The position numbers were made by a program, and so were the translations under genes. The notes beneath the pieces are model-generated. The model made no database searches and was not told the origin of the DNA. It saw nothing but the letters and a program-made list of their open reading frames with translations. A stretch of 38,038 nucleotides of DNA, from contig FTLJ01000471.1 of the NCBI GenBank assembly GCA_900155495.1, forward strand, positions 1 through 38,038, given 5' to 3'. The number at the start of each line of letters is the position of its first letter. Position 1 is the stretch's first letter. This stretch comes from Porogramme epimiltina. Its lineage: Eukaryota > Basidiomycota > Agaricomycetes > Polyporales > Polyporaceae. Below, piece by piece: positions 1 through 10,806 of this stretch.

Positions 1-2
1 CG

Positions 3-41
3 GTGGACCCGTGGGCGCTGCCGTGGGGCGTTGAGCGGTGA
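3..41 (+). other. possible 3' end of a gene running in from the left
   Basis: From base 3 a short open frame reads VDPWALPWGVER and stops at the TGA at 39-41. The next 60 bases become AT-richer and look like a 3' untranslated region. This could be the C-terminus of a plus-strand gene cut by the window edge, but twelve residues cannot be assigned to a family and the reading could be chance. Confidence 0.2.
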
Positions 42-589
42 GCGTGCGGGGAGGGGGGGCGTTGTGTGAGGTGTATTATTGTTGTATATTAGAATTGATT
101 TTGGATGGACTTTTTGAGTTTGTGCGTCGGAGTGCGGAGCGCGGGTTGTTGCTGTTGGCGAAGTGTGTCCGGATCTGGTGGTGACAGAAGCGTGACCTCG
201 TTCGGACACTTGAGTAGAAGTGGGTGGTCTGGGGCGACTTCCATCGCTCTGCCGGTGCCAGTGCCAAAATGTTCCTGAGGAGACGAACGTGAGCGTTAGT
301 TCGCGCTGATACGAGTAATACGACCTAAAGCCGATCAGCCTGTGACTACGCACTCACTCGTGTGGCCAATTGACCGTGTCTATGGGTTCTACGCTAGGTA
401 GTTGCGTGTCTGTCAACTGCATACAATTGTTCAAGCTCCCGGTCCTCTCGAACCTGATGATTGGAAGGCCGATGCATGGACGCGGGACGAAGGAGGAGGC
501 GAAGTGAAGCGCCCGCCTTACCGCCACCGAACCCAAACAGGGCCAAAGCCCGGGTCGCGCACGCAGCGACTGGATTTTGCCCAATCCGT
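42..589. other. intergenic DNA upstream of the septin gene
   Basis: No gene is supported here. The open frames on either strand are short, have no recognisable domain and no convincing splice structure. The right part is 5' flank of the septin gene. Confidence 0.6.
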
Positions 590-694
590 CTCGTCGTCGT
601 CGCTCGCGTCCCCTCCCTTCAAGGCCCCCTTCGCCGCCCCGTCCCTCTCGTACCCCCTTCCCGTCTCGCTCTCTCGCTCTCCCTCTCGCTCGCC
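590..694 (+). promoter_or_regulatory. pyrimidine-rich core promoter/leader of the septin gene
   Basis: The roughly 100 bases before the septin ATG are almost entirely C and T, with repeated TCTCGCTC-like units. Such CT tracts next to the transcription start are usual in fungal, especially basidiomycete, highly expressed genes. The role is inferred from position and composition; no TATA box is seen. Confidence 0.5.
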
Positions 695-2370
695 ATGGCT
701 GCTGCTCCCTTCTCCGACGGCATTGGTATCGCCAACCTGCCCAACCAGGTGCGTTTCGTGGTGTTGGGCGCCAGCGGGCGTGTGTACGGGGATGGAGGTG
801 CTAACGGTGCTTTTGGGAATGTAGAGGCACAAGATCGTCGCCAAGCGCGGGGCGCACTTCACTATTATGGTTGTCGGTGAGTGTACCTCCTTGTACTCGG
901 AATGTGGGGCTTTGCTGGCGGTGGGCGAGGCTGTTGGTGCGCGAATATGGTCGCGGCGGATTATGCCACGCTGTCTGCTGTGCGACCGTGTTTGGGCAGC
1001 TGCACCCTCCGTCCCTGCTCGTTCTGCCCCGTCCGCATGGTGTTGTCGCCTTGCGCCGACCCAATGGCCTCCGTCCTTGTATATGCCCCGCTCGTGAACG
1101 CGACACTGACGCGCCCCGTCGCCAGGCGAGTCCGGTCTCGGCAAGACGACGCTCATCAACACGCTCTTCTCGACCGAGCTCTCCGCGTCGAAGAACTACA
1201 CGAAGCGGCACCAAAAGCAGCTCGACAAGCTGACCGAGGTCGAGATCATCAAGGCGGAGCTCGAGGAGAAGCAGTTCAAGACGAAGCTCACCGTCATCGA
1301 CACGCCCGGCTTCGGCGACTACGTCAACAACCGCGACTCGTGGGCGCCCATCGTCGACTTCATCGACGACCAGCACGAGGCGTACATGCGCCAGGAGCAG
1401 CAGCCCGAGCGCAAGGAAAAGATCGACCTCCGCGTCCACGCGTGCCTGTACTTTATCCGCCCGACGGGCCATACGTGAGTGCGGTTTGCGCGGCTCTGGG
1501 TGTTTTGGGGGGAACGGCGGTTGCTGACGCGCGCGCTGGGATGTGTAGCCTTAAGCCCCTCGATATTGAGATCATGAAGCGTCTGGGCACCCGTGTCAAC
1601 CTCATCCCCGTCGTTGCCAAGGCCGATACCCTCACCCAGAACGACCTGTACACCTTCAAGCAGCGCGTACGTCGAATTTCCCGCTGTGAATGTGCTAGCA
1701 CTCATGTCCCGCGTCCTACAGATCCGGCAGGTCATCCAGGCTCAGGGCATCCGCATCTACCAGCCGCCCATCGAGTCCGACGACGAGGTGAGCGCTGAGC
1801 ACGCGCGCGTGCTCTCCGAGGCGATGCCGTTCTCGATCATCGGCTCGACCGAGGACGTGACGACTGCGGACGGGCGCACGGTCAAGGGGCGCGAGTACCT
1901 GTGGGGCGTGGCGGAGGTGGAGAACGAGAACCACTGCGACTTCCGGAAGCTGCGGTCGCTGCTCATCCGGACGTACATGCTCGACCTGATCTCGGGGACG
2001 GAGGAGCTGCACTACGAGAACTACCGGCAGGCGCAGATGGAGACGCGCAAGCTGGGCGAGGCGAAGCCGCGCAAGTTCGAGAACCCGAAGTTCAAGGAGG
2101 AGGAGGAGGCGCTCCGGAAGCGGTTCACGGAGCAGGTCAAGGCGGAGGAGAGCCGGTTCAGGCAGTGGGAGCAGCACGTACGTGGCCTCGTCTCTTTGAG
2201 TTGGCGTGTGGGGAATGTGGTGCTGACGTGTGCGGGCGCGAATGTAGCTCATTGCGGAGCGCGACCGCCTCAACAAGGACCTCGAGATGGCGCACAGCGC
2301 GATCAAGGCGCTCGAGGCCGAGCTCGACAACCTCCAGGTCGGCTACGGCCGTGGCACGGGCAGGCGGTAA
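695..2370 (+). CDS. CDC12: septin, Cdc12/Spn4 type
   Basis: GTP-binding septin that co-assembles with other septins into filaments at septa, hyphal branches and the bud neck. Six exons: 695-748, 825-876, 1126-1474, 1549-1666, 1722-2177, 2248-2370, giving 383 residues with all phases consistent. The N-terminus GIGIANLPNQ resembles yeast Cdc12 (GISNLPNQ) rather than Cdc3, Cdc10 or Cdc11, and 383 residues is close to Cdc12 (407). Landmarks: P-loop GESGLGKT at 36-43, G3 DTPGFGD at 94-100, G4 AKAD at 175-178, and the septin-unique element with WGVAEVEN followed by CDFRKLRSLLI. The last 60-70 residues form a charged heptad coiled coil, the usual partner-binding tail. The second intron, about 250 nt, is unusually long for this window. 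The ATG sits in good context (gccATGg) directly after a CT tract. The family is certain; the Cdc12 subgroup is inferred from the N-terminus. Confidence 0.95.
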
Positions 2371-4574
2371 AGCGACGGGGTTGTGCCCGTCCGTCCTTCT
2401 CTCCGCCGCCCCTAAGCCATTCGTCAAAACTATTACTTTTTTTTGCGACCCGGACCCGTAACGATACCCTCCGACCCGCGTTCGCTCGTTCGCCCCCGTG
2501 ATACGATATCTCCCCGCGCCCCTGCTGCTTGTTGTGGTCCTCCCTTATCCTCCGTCCATCCGTCCGTCCGTCCCTTCCATACCAACCATCCGGGGGTTCA
2601 TATGGCCCTCTTGGACGTCCGTCGCTCGTTCCGTTTTGGCTTTGGCTTTGGCTGAGTCCGCTTTTGGTACACGTATCTCGATATTTTCATGGCTATTCAC
2701 GGATAATGTCTTTTGTTTTCGAATGGAGCGCGCGCGTGTGTTGTTTAAGTACAGGGATGTGCGTGAGCACTGAGGACGATCTCCCGGCTATGAGCCGCCC
2801 TCGAGTGATGTCATACGCATACGGTGCTTCCTGAATCCCCCCTCTGTATGTCTTTGGCTACCGACGGCAGGTTTTTTGGCTCGCGAGTGCGGGAGTTAAC
2901 GGGGATATCTGGTATCTAATGGAGCGGTGGCACTAGTCCCGCCTTGGAGCACGGAGAGGCTCCGCTTCTGTCAGTGGAGCGCGAGTTGTGCGACTCCCTC
3001 CCTCCGTGCGACAAGGTTCTGTCGAAGGACACATGCCCGCGGCGATCGTCCGGGGAGCCGGGTATGGAGAAGTGCTAGTGGCTGCGGCGGCCTTTTTGCT
3101 GGTTGTGCTGGGTTGTGCGGGACATTCGCTGCCGTTTCTCGGAGTTGGTGCTGGATATGAGCGGTGCTTGTGCCGTCCGTCCCGCGTAAGGTTCCGCGGG
3201 TGCTGGGCTTCGGAGAAGTGGGTGGCAGGTGCGTTCGTCGACGTTCGAACTTCGAAGCTGCGCGGGGGGCCAGGGGCCAGGGCGCCGGGCTCTAGATGCT
3301 GCCGAGTGGGTGGCCATGGCCATGGGGTGGATGGACCCCGGCCGTCTTCGCGCGGCGAACGGGCCTGCGGGGAAGGCGAAGGCGGGGGCTACTGGGCACT
3401 CTCTGTGCTGCGTACGGAAGGTGGGCTGCTGGTGTGCACGGGTCGGGGGTCACGCACCTGCAGGGCCCGACGCAAGTGCCGGGTTCCCTCATCCCGTGCG
3501 CGACAGGGACCGCGCGCATGTTCGCTCGTATATGGTGTGTAGGTTGCGGTGCGCGGCCGTATACTTACTTATCTGCTAGCTTGAGCGTCACTGTCAACGG
3601 GTGTAGAGTGCGCTGTGGGGTAGGCGGAGCGCAGCCGGGGTTGCCGACTTGCCGTGCTGCCACGGGAAGCCGCCCCTGCCCGCGTTGCCGCGCAGGCGTT
3701 GGCGTTGGCGTTGGCGTTCGTTCGTGATGCCGGCCGCGGAGGCGGGAACGTATGGGGGTGCCGGTGGGATCTGGGGTTACAAGGCCTGTGATGCGGCGGG
3801 GGTAAGCACAGGGTTTCGGGCGAAGGACGTGCCACGGGCTGCGCTCGAAGCGTGTCAGCGGGGCGAAGCTCTCTTGGGGAAGCGTGCAGCAAGGCACGGA
3901 GAGCGCGGCGGGAGAATTGGGAAGCTGTGGGGTGAGTTAGGGTGTAGTTTGGGTGAAGGATAGGAGGATCCTCACGGAACTGGGATGGCCCGAGTTCCTT
4001 CTCTGGGGACGGTCGAGCGTGCTGAGCCGCGGGATGTCCACTCGGTCGTACGAGGCGAAGAGGAGCCTCTTATTAGGGGACTGTCAGGAAATAAGGGAAG
4101 TGTGGAGATTGTTGGAGGAGCGCTGGGGATAATATGCACCCTGTTTCCAAGATCATGCGGGGGCCCTGAACTTTCTCAGCCGTTGGCGCAAACATAGAAC
4201 CCCGAAGGGAGCCTATGGAGCGGGCGAGCGATGCGCGGCAGGCGCGCGGCGGTCGATATACCGCAGCGAGCAGGAGGCGTTGAATAACTCGGCCTGGGTT
4301 CCTAATCAGGAAGGTGGACCACGCGCGTCTGATTGTGATCGGTCTCCAAATGCAGGCGCCGGGGTCCCCTGCCTTACGTTTCAGGACACCTGCCGGATGC
4401 GGCAGGCCGAAGCGGGCACAGCATGATGTCGGTGACCCGTAGTGGGGCCCAAAAACACGGACAAACACCGCTCTCATATCTACACCCCCGACTCGGGGTG
4501 GCTTCTCGCCACCCACCGAGCCTCCGAGTCCTTTGCGCGCATTTATCATCGTCTTTTACTCCTCCACAACCACC
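2371..4574. other. 2.2 kb intergenic region
   Basis: Holds the septin 3' flank and the upstream flank of the next gene. It has several GC-rich chance open frames, such as one across 2988-3542, with no family resemblance, no splice signals and arginine/glycine/alanine-rich shadow composition. Small tandem hexamers occur at about 2634-2654 (TTTGGC units) and 3697-3720 (GTTGGC units). I see no tRNA, repeat element or conserved coding frame. Confidence 0.6.
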
Positions 4575-5970
4575 ATGTCGCTCCCCACCATCGCGCGCCG
4601 CACTCTCGCCCAAGGCGCTAGTGTTCAGTCTGCCAGTTCGACTCCGGCGCTCGCCGTTGCCGCCGCCGTTGCCCGCCGCGATGCGTCCCGCTCCAGGAAG
4701 GCTACACGCACTCCAGAGACCAGCTGGTAAGTCTTCACTCATTTCTCCAGTGTTTTTTCCTGCAGCGCTTGTGCACCGCTTTTCTTTCTTTCTCTCCCAT
4801 CACGGGTCGGTGTCTCGGTCCGGGCGCCGTGCGTGCTTGCTTTCTCGCGTACTGAACATTCTACTCTGCTTTAGCCACGCGGGCGGCTCTTGCTCTGTCC
4901 CCAGGGTTCGCGCCTTCCACTCCTCTTCCGTCAACCGCCAGTCCGAACGCGGCACCTCCTTCCAGAAGCGCCGCGAAGACCTCCCCGTCTCCTCGTGGAG
5001 TCGACCCCCACGCCCTTCGCAGGATGCGGACGATGACGTCGTACCCACCTATTACATCGAGCGCAAGAAGCAACGCGAGACTATTTCGCAGCGCAAGGAG
5101 GAAGAAGGTAGTCTCATGGCCGAACTCAACGCCGGCATCCTGAGTGAAGGCCTTGCCGCGGCGACGCGCGCCCGCGAAGAGAAGATCCCCGTCGAGGTCC
5201 GTCTCCCCGACGGCAGCGTCAGCCATCCGAGCGGCTTCGAGCCACCGACGGCGGAGACTGAGTTCCACCCCGTCGCCGCGAAAGTGGCCACTGAGGACCA
5301 CCCCCTCCTCTCCACTGTCAAGCAGCCATGGGACGAGCGTGAGTTCGTCGAAGCCGGCGCTGACCCAATCGAGCCTTGCCCAGTGACGGAGGCGGAATGG
5401 ATCAAGCGCATGATTGAAAGCGGAGGCGGTAGCAGCCTCTCGGCTGTCCAGGACCTCGGTGCAGAGACGTCGTCTGCGTCAGAGAGCAGGAGCACCCGTA
5501 CGTCTGCGTGGGATCCGCCGGCGCCGTCTCGCTCGACGCACGACCCGGATAGCGTCGTGCCGCAGTTCTACGTCGAGCGCAAGAAGATGCGGGCGGCCGT
5601 CGACGACCTGAAGGGGGCGCACACGGACCTGATGCACGAGCTGAACGCGAACATCCTCGCGGACGACGTCGCGGCGCACATCATGCCGCGCGAGGAGAAG
5701 ATCCCCGTCGAGATCACGCTCGAGGACGGCACGGTCGCGCACCCGAGCGGGTTCGTGCCGCCGACGGGCGAGACGGAGTTCCACCCCATCGCGGCCAAGT
5801 CCGGCGACGAGGTGAAGCAGCCGTGGACGGAGGTGCTCGCGACGAAGGTGCCCGAGGAGAGTAGGGGGCTGCACACGAGCGCGGCTGTCCGGGACGGGAT
5901 CTGGCGGCGGCGCGGGCTTGGGCTCGCGAGGGCGCCGAAGATCGCCGTGCGCCAGGGGAAGTGTGCTTGA
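4575..5970 (+). CDS. predicted mitochondrial protein with two 81-residue repeats, unknown function
   Basis: I do not recognise the family. Two exons, 4575-4726 and 4875-5970, give 415 residues. The N-terminal 50 residues are Arg/Ser/Ala-rich with no acidic residues before residue 35, and are followed by RAFHSSS, which fits the R-x-F-x-x-S presequence cleavage pattern of mitochondrial imports. The mature part holds two ungapped copies of an 81-residue module, at about 107-187 and 279-359; by eye 48 of 81 positions are identical. The best conserved block is REEKIPVE, then DG-V-HPSGF, then PPT-ETEFHP. Each copy opens with an ERKK-containing segment and is followed by VKQPW. The linker is acidic and Ser-rich. 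A second in-frame acceptor, CCCCAG ending at 4904, would remove ten residues from the presequence; TTAG at 4874 is preferred because a CTGAAC branch site lies about 20 nt upstream. The location is inferred. Confidence 0.8.
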
Positions 5971-7386
5971 GGACTGGCTATGCGTTTGTCGCGACGCGCA
6001 CAGTTATGCTTGTCTTCTGATACCCCCTTTGCTATCGCTTGTCTGCTTTCACCATGTTATAATAGTCTTTCTCTCGTCACGTGTATACTAGTAGGCATTG
6101 TACAGCTGCATACAGAGATATGGTGGTTCCTTCCATCGTAATCATGCATTGTGAGATGTGCGAGATGACGATGCGCCTGGCTTTTGGGTATGTTTTATAT
6201 TTGGTGACATTGTTCTCTCGGCCCTCGTGCCCGTCGAAGTGCTGCAAATCAGTATGCGACTTCTTTGGAAAAGTCGGTTTCTATACTCGATGTCTCTGAC
6301 CATGCACTCTGAAGTCGCCCTCTTCTGTAGAACCAGAGAGCCTCCCTCGGGTGTAACGTTTTGCTCCGTTTAGATCACACATCCTGCATCTAGTAGAATG
6401 TGATCATAGTACTGGGTCTAGTATATATGGATGTCAAGTAAGTACAACCGTTGCAAGGTTTCGAACAGCGTACTTGGGTTGGGACAGCTCGAAGAGCTGG
6501 TTTAGACGCGATGTCCAGTGACACGAGGATGTCAATCAAGCGCACGCAAGGAGGCGTACCACATGAAGAGGTTGATAGAGGCGTGCGATGAAAAGAAGGC
6601 AACTCTCGTAACTTGCTTCTCATGGAACATTTTGGCGTTGCGGACCGGCCCCAACCTTATAAATATTGAATAGGGATAGTTGGATAAAGGTCCACAAAAG
6701 AAAAGCCGTGCTGAGAAGAATAACAAAGGCCCCATGGGTGATGCTCATGTCTAAGGCACGTTTATTGTAAAGGAGGACCCATATGTGGCACTTGTCGAGA
6801 GCGGACGCGTTTCACATTCAGCCGGATCAGGTGTGGAGTGAACTCTGAGTCCGGGCGCTCAACGCGATGCACTCGGAGCTTCGGCGTGGTCGGTTCCAAA
6901 CGAGAGCAGTGTTAGGAGGGACTCGATAAAGGTGCAACGCCTGGTAACAAGGGGGTTGACTAAGTCATTGAACTTACAACCCGGCTTGGAAAGAGGGCAT
7001 GGGAGGGTGGCCGTCAGAGCAAAGGTTCAGCAAGGCGAACAATTGGTGTAATGCGGTTGTGAGCAGTGTCAAGCGCCCAAATTACGGCGGGCGGACCACA
7101 TGCATACGCCGCGTCTCTCCTTCCACCACCATCTCCACCCCACATCCTCCGTGTACCTACCTGCGTTGCGCTCAGACTAATTCTGCGACATATATATGTG
7201 AGCATTCCTATGCCACCCAACCCGTACCCGCTGACCCCTCTGCAGTGATCATCGGTGGCTGAACGCGTGCTGCACACGCGACCACTCTCCTCCACGAATA
7301 CACCCGTATTGGGCTCTTCCAAGTAGACGCGACACCCCCTCTTGCCCACAACTACCACCCGAACACACCTCTATGCTTCCCGTGCC
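5971..7386. other. 1.4 kb intergenic region
   Basis: 3' flank of the repeat-module gene and 5' flank of the next gene. A CACGTG lies near 6079 and a TATAAATA near 6658, neither next to a gene. Only short, family-less open frames are seen. A TATATAT tract near 7192 and a C/A-rich leader (about 7330-7386) probably belong to the promoter of the gene starting at 7387. Confidence 0.55.
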
Positions 7387-10300
7387 ATGCCGCGGCTAGC
7401 TACCGAGTCCAGCTCCGTGCGCCGACCCGCGTCCCCGTCGACGAGCCGCAGCACGCCGCCCCTCGCGCCGGACGCGTTGAACTTTGACAGCGACGACGCC
7501 CGGCCGCGGAGCGCGGCCGTGCGCACGCGCTGGCACTCGCGCAGCCATCGGAGCCCGTACGGCGCGCGCCCGCTCGGGAAGTGGCTGCCCTCGGCGGGGG
7601 CGGACAGCAGCCGCGCGATCGTGGAGGAGATGACGGCGCTGCTGGAGCTGTTCCCGGACCCCATCGTGGCGGACGAGGAGGAGGAAGAGGAGGGCCCGGG
7701 CGAGGATCAGAGCGTCGTGGCGGAGTCGGGAGAGACGGACAGAGAAGACGAGGCGGACGGAGAAGAGGCGGACGGTGGCGAGGGCGGTGGTCACGAGGAC
7801 GCGGGCGGGGCGTGGGCTGACGGCGAGGAGGCGGGTGAGGCTGAGGCCGACGATGACGACGACCTGGAGTTGACATCCGATCTGTACGCGGCTGGCGCTC
7901 CGCCCCCCTCCGCCGCCGCCGCTTCCTCTGCGGCTGACAAGAAGCGCGAGAAGAATAAAAAGAAGAAGGCGAAGGCTCGGGCGAAGGCCAAGGAGAAGAG
8001 CAAGACGGCCACGGTCCCCACCCCCGGCAGCGACCCCCCGCAAGAGCTGCTCGCGTCCATGTCGCGCATCGCGGAGCTCGTCGGCACGCTCAACACGGAG
8101 GCGGGCGAGGGCGAAGAACGGGCGGATGGCGAGGGTGGCGACGCCGCGCTGTTACAACGGATGCGGGACGTGGTGACGGACGCGGACGGCGCGGCCCCGA
8201 CGCATCCCGCGCAGTGGCGCGCGGAGGTGTTGCAGAGCGTGCGGCGCATGGAGACCATGCTGGGCCAGATGGAGAAGTGGCAGGTGCAGGTTGCGCCTGG
8301 GGAGATCGAGGCGTTGAGGCAGGAGACGGCGCGTTTGGAGGTTCGGGTGCGCGCGGTGGTCGATCAGAGGGAGCGCGACCGGGCGGGAGTCGCGGAAGGG
8401 GATGGCGGGCTGCGTGGTAGAGCAGGGGAAGGCACGGTCTCTCAGCCGAGGGATGGAAAGGGTGAAGAGGATGGGGCAGCTGCGGATGACGGAGGACTGG
8501 TGCAACCAGGTGCGACAGAACAAGACGACGGTGATACGGACAGTGTCTCTGATAGCGCCGCAGAGAGCACCTCTGCCCCCTCTGAAAGCGACACTGGGCC
8601 AACGGAACCTGAGCCAGAGGATCCAGCACCCCAGGACAAGGTTGCAGACTTCTCTCCCCCAGCTGCCCCTCCCCCGGCACGCACATCAGCGCCACCGCTT
8701 CCTGTCCTCCTATCCAGGCCACCCAATGTCTTTAACCTACCCCCTGTTCTTTCGACCTACATCGACAAGGCAGAACAGCTTCCTGCTGACACGTTGCCAC
8801 CAAGTGCCTGTCGGAACACCCTCGCATCGCTCAATCACAATATTGCCCCGGAGGCGCCGCCAGACCCTGTCGAGTATCTTGCCAAGCATCCGTGGTCGAT
8901 GCTCGAAGTCCTCACCCTCATGGAACTTGTCGCACACTTCCCACCCGCAGAACACAGCTGGAAGTTTATCACTGAAGCCTACAACAACATCCTCATGACC
9001 CGCCCGCTACAAGAGTGGTTGTCCAAGCAGGCGACTGCTAGCAGCGAAGAGGATAAGAAGATGAAGATGATTCTGCACGAGATGTGCCTCCCGATGCGAC
9101 AACCCTTCCGTGCGCATCCGCCTGGGCCAACTCCAACGCCGGCCTCTCCGAAGGCGGCTGCGAACACGCCGCCGTCGAAGGGAAAGGCGGGAGAACGCGG
9201 TAAGGCCGCCCCGTTTGGCAGCGCGGAAGCGCGTGCTGAGGCTAACGCGCGTGCAACAAAGACTTCAACGCGTTCTGCAGGGGCGGCCGCGGGTGCTACG
9301 TCAACTCACTCTTCCACACCAGAGAAGAACGCGCTCGTCGTGAGCCGGCTCCCCTATCCCGTCGATGCGCATCAAGCAGAGGCGTCCCCAGCGGTGACAG
9401 CTAAGGGTCAAGATGCTTCTACGTCCGCGAAGACCGCTCCCGTCGCGGCGAAGAACGCCCCCGTGGCGACAGGACCCCCGCCTACACTCCGCATCCAGCC
9501 GTTTCCCAGAAGGCGACCGCCACTGAACATGCACTCGGAAGACGCGACGACCTTTTCTCGCGTAATGCGGTCCGGGTTCGCAACCGCCCGCATGTCGTCG
9601 ACCGAGTCTCGTTCGGGGATGCTCGCATTGTACGAGTGCACCAAGCCTCGTTTTCCGGTGCGCACGGCGTGGGACTGCTGGCACCGCTGGTGCACGCCGT
9701 GGGTGGTTCAAGAGCAAGTCACCAGCCTGCCAGCAGACGCGGATTCGCCCGCGGTGGTGTTCGACTACATCACCGGGAACGTCACCATTCCTTGCGGCAC
9801 GTCGACCATGCGCAAAGGTGTCTTCGTCTATTCTCCTGTGCCCGGGACGTATCCGGATGCTCCCGGCGTGCAGCACCGCTTGAAGGGAGGCTACGATCCG
9901 CGCCCGGGGATCGCGTCGTTCGCGCGGATGACACACCTCATGGCCGAGGCGACGTGGACGACGATGAAGGGGTTCGCGCGCGAGCCAGGAGGGCTCATAA
10001 AGGAGGACGTGTTGTACAATCGCCGCACGAAGCAGCCCACCACCCTCATGGGGATCTGGCCTGGCAAAGGTATGAGCCCTCGGGTCTCGCTGCCGTTGAA
10101 GAGCATGAATAAAGCTGACCGTCTTCCGCATCCTATAGCAGCACTACCCAAGCGACCCGCCGTGCCTGCGGCCGCCCCGACCGTGGTGAAAGTGAAACCA
10201 GTGCCAGTTGTCCCAATCCCACCTCAGGCGACGAAGGCACCCTCTCCCGACGACACCTCCTTAGCTGCTCAGCTGATCAGATCCATCCCGTCTTCTTCTG

Positions 10301-10806
10301 CCTCTTCACCGCGAGCTGCGAAAGGTGCTGGCACGCCCCAGGATACCGGCGCACACCCGAACACGTCGGCCAGTCCCGCGACTGGTGCGAGTGCACCCGG
10401 GCGTCCAGTATCCGAGACGTACCAGCCGCTTCCGTTTCTTGCGCATCCGAAGCGCCGGGTGCCCCCGCCCCGCGGGCCTCCCAGGGTGCCAGAGGGGACG
10501 TATGGAAACAGCGTGCGGCCGGGGATCCTGCCGTGGTTCCGGGTGCCGACGGTGCGCCAGGACGTGCTCGAGCGGGTCGTGGAGCTTGAACGCGCGAAGA
10601 AGGCGTTTGGGGACGCGCTGGCCTCGTCGAAGCCTTCTGTGCTGTGGAAGAACGTGCTAGACGAGCGGGTGCGGCGGTGGGAGGCGGAGAGAGAGGAGGA
10701 GCGGGCGCGGTATGGGATCGTGCCGGTGCATTTGAGGAGTGTTGCCGTTCCTCCGCCTCCGCGGCCCCTTGCAGAGGTGGAGGCGGAGGCGGTGGTTGCG
10801 ATGTAG
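7387..10806 (+). CDS. large disordered protein, unknown function
   Basis: Continuous frame of 1139 residues from the ATG at 7387 (gccATGc); the open frame runs a little further up but without an ATG. No family is recognised. Residues about 90-160 are a long Glu/Asp-rich acidic tract; about 185-215 is a Lys/Ala-rich basic stretch of nuclear-signal type; about 220-330 could form coiled coil. A more ordered block at about 440-570 contains VFNLPPVLSTYIDKAEQLP and a helix-rich segment with LMELVAHFPPAEHSW. Another ordered block at about 700-910 is rich in Trp and aromatic residues (WDCWHRWCTPWV). The rest is Pro/Ala/Ser/Thr-rich. Bases 10070-10138 look like a genuine 69-nt intron that happens to keep the frame open; if spliced, the protein has 1116 residues. 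Probably a fungal lineage-specific nuclear or scaffold protein; this is inference from composition only. Confidence 0.75.
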   Translation: MPRLATESSSVRRPASPSTSRSTPPLAPDALNFDSDDARPRSAAVRTRWHSRSHRSPYGARPLGKWLPSAGADSSRAIVEEMTALLELFPDPIVADEEEEEEGPGEDQSVVAESGETDREDEADGEEADGGEGGGHEDAGGAWADGEEAGEAEADDDDDLELTSDLYAAGAPPPSAAAASSAADKKREKNKKKKAKARAKAKEKSKTATVPTPGSDPPQELLASMSRIAELVGTLNTEAGEGEERADGEGGDAALLQRMRDVVTDADGAAPTHPAQWRAEVLQSVRRMETMLGQMEKWQVQVAPGEIEALRQETARLEVRVRAVVDQRERDRAGVAEGDGGLRGRAGEGTVSQPRDGKGEEDGAAADDGGLVQPGATEQDDGDTDSVSDSAAESTSAPSESDTGPTEPEPEDPAPQDKVADFSPPAAPPPARTSAPPLPVLLSRPPNVFNLPPVLSTYIDKAEQLPADTLPPSACRNTLASLNHNIAPEAPPDPVEYLAKHPWSMLEVLTLMELVAHFPPAEHSWKFITEAYNNILMTRPLQEWLSKQATASSEEDKKMKMILHEMCLPMRQPFRAHPPGPTPTPASPKAAANTPPSKGKAGERGKAAPFGSAEARAEANARATKTSTRSAGAAAGATSTHSSTPEKNALVVSRLPYPVDAHQAEASPAVTAKGQDASTSAKTAPVAAKNAPVATGPPPTLRIQPFPRRRPPLNMHSEDATTFSRVMRSGFATARMSSTESRSGMLALYECTKPRFPVRTAWDCWHRWCTPWVVQEQVTSLPADADSPAVVFDYITGNVTIPCGTSTMRKGVFVYSPVPGTYPDAPGVQHRLKGGYDPRPGIASFARMTHLMAEATWTTMKGFAREPGGLIKEDVLYNRRTKQPTTLMGIWPGKGMSPRVSLPLKSMNKADRLPHPIAALPKRPAVPAAAPTVVKVKPVPVVPIPPQATKAPSPDDTSLAAQLIRSIPSSSASSPRAAKGAGTPQDTGAHPNTSASPATGASAPGRPVSETYQPLPFLAHPKRRVPPPRGPPRVPEGTYGNSVRPGILPWFRVPTVRQDVLERVVELERAKKAFGDALASSKPSVLWKNVLDERVRRWEAEREEERARYGIVPVHLRSVAVPPPPRPLAEVEAEAVVAM

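Noticed and set aside
801..2330. Long minus-strand open frames across the septin gene
   Set aside because: They are antisense shadows of the septin exons; the plus strand encodes a clear septin with correct splicing.
2988..3542. 184-codon plus-strand open frame in the septin-downstream gap
   Set aside because: Gly/Arg/Ala-rich with scattered Cys, overlaps equally long frames on both strands, typical of GC-rich non-coding DNA.
7396..8258. Minus-strand open frames opposite the orphan gene
   Set aside because: Low-complexity shadows of the acidic and proline-rich plus-strand coding sequence.
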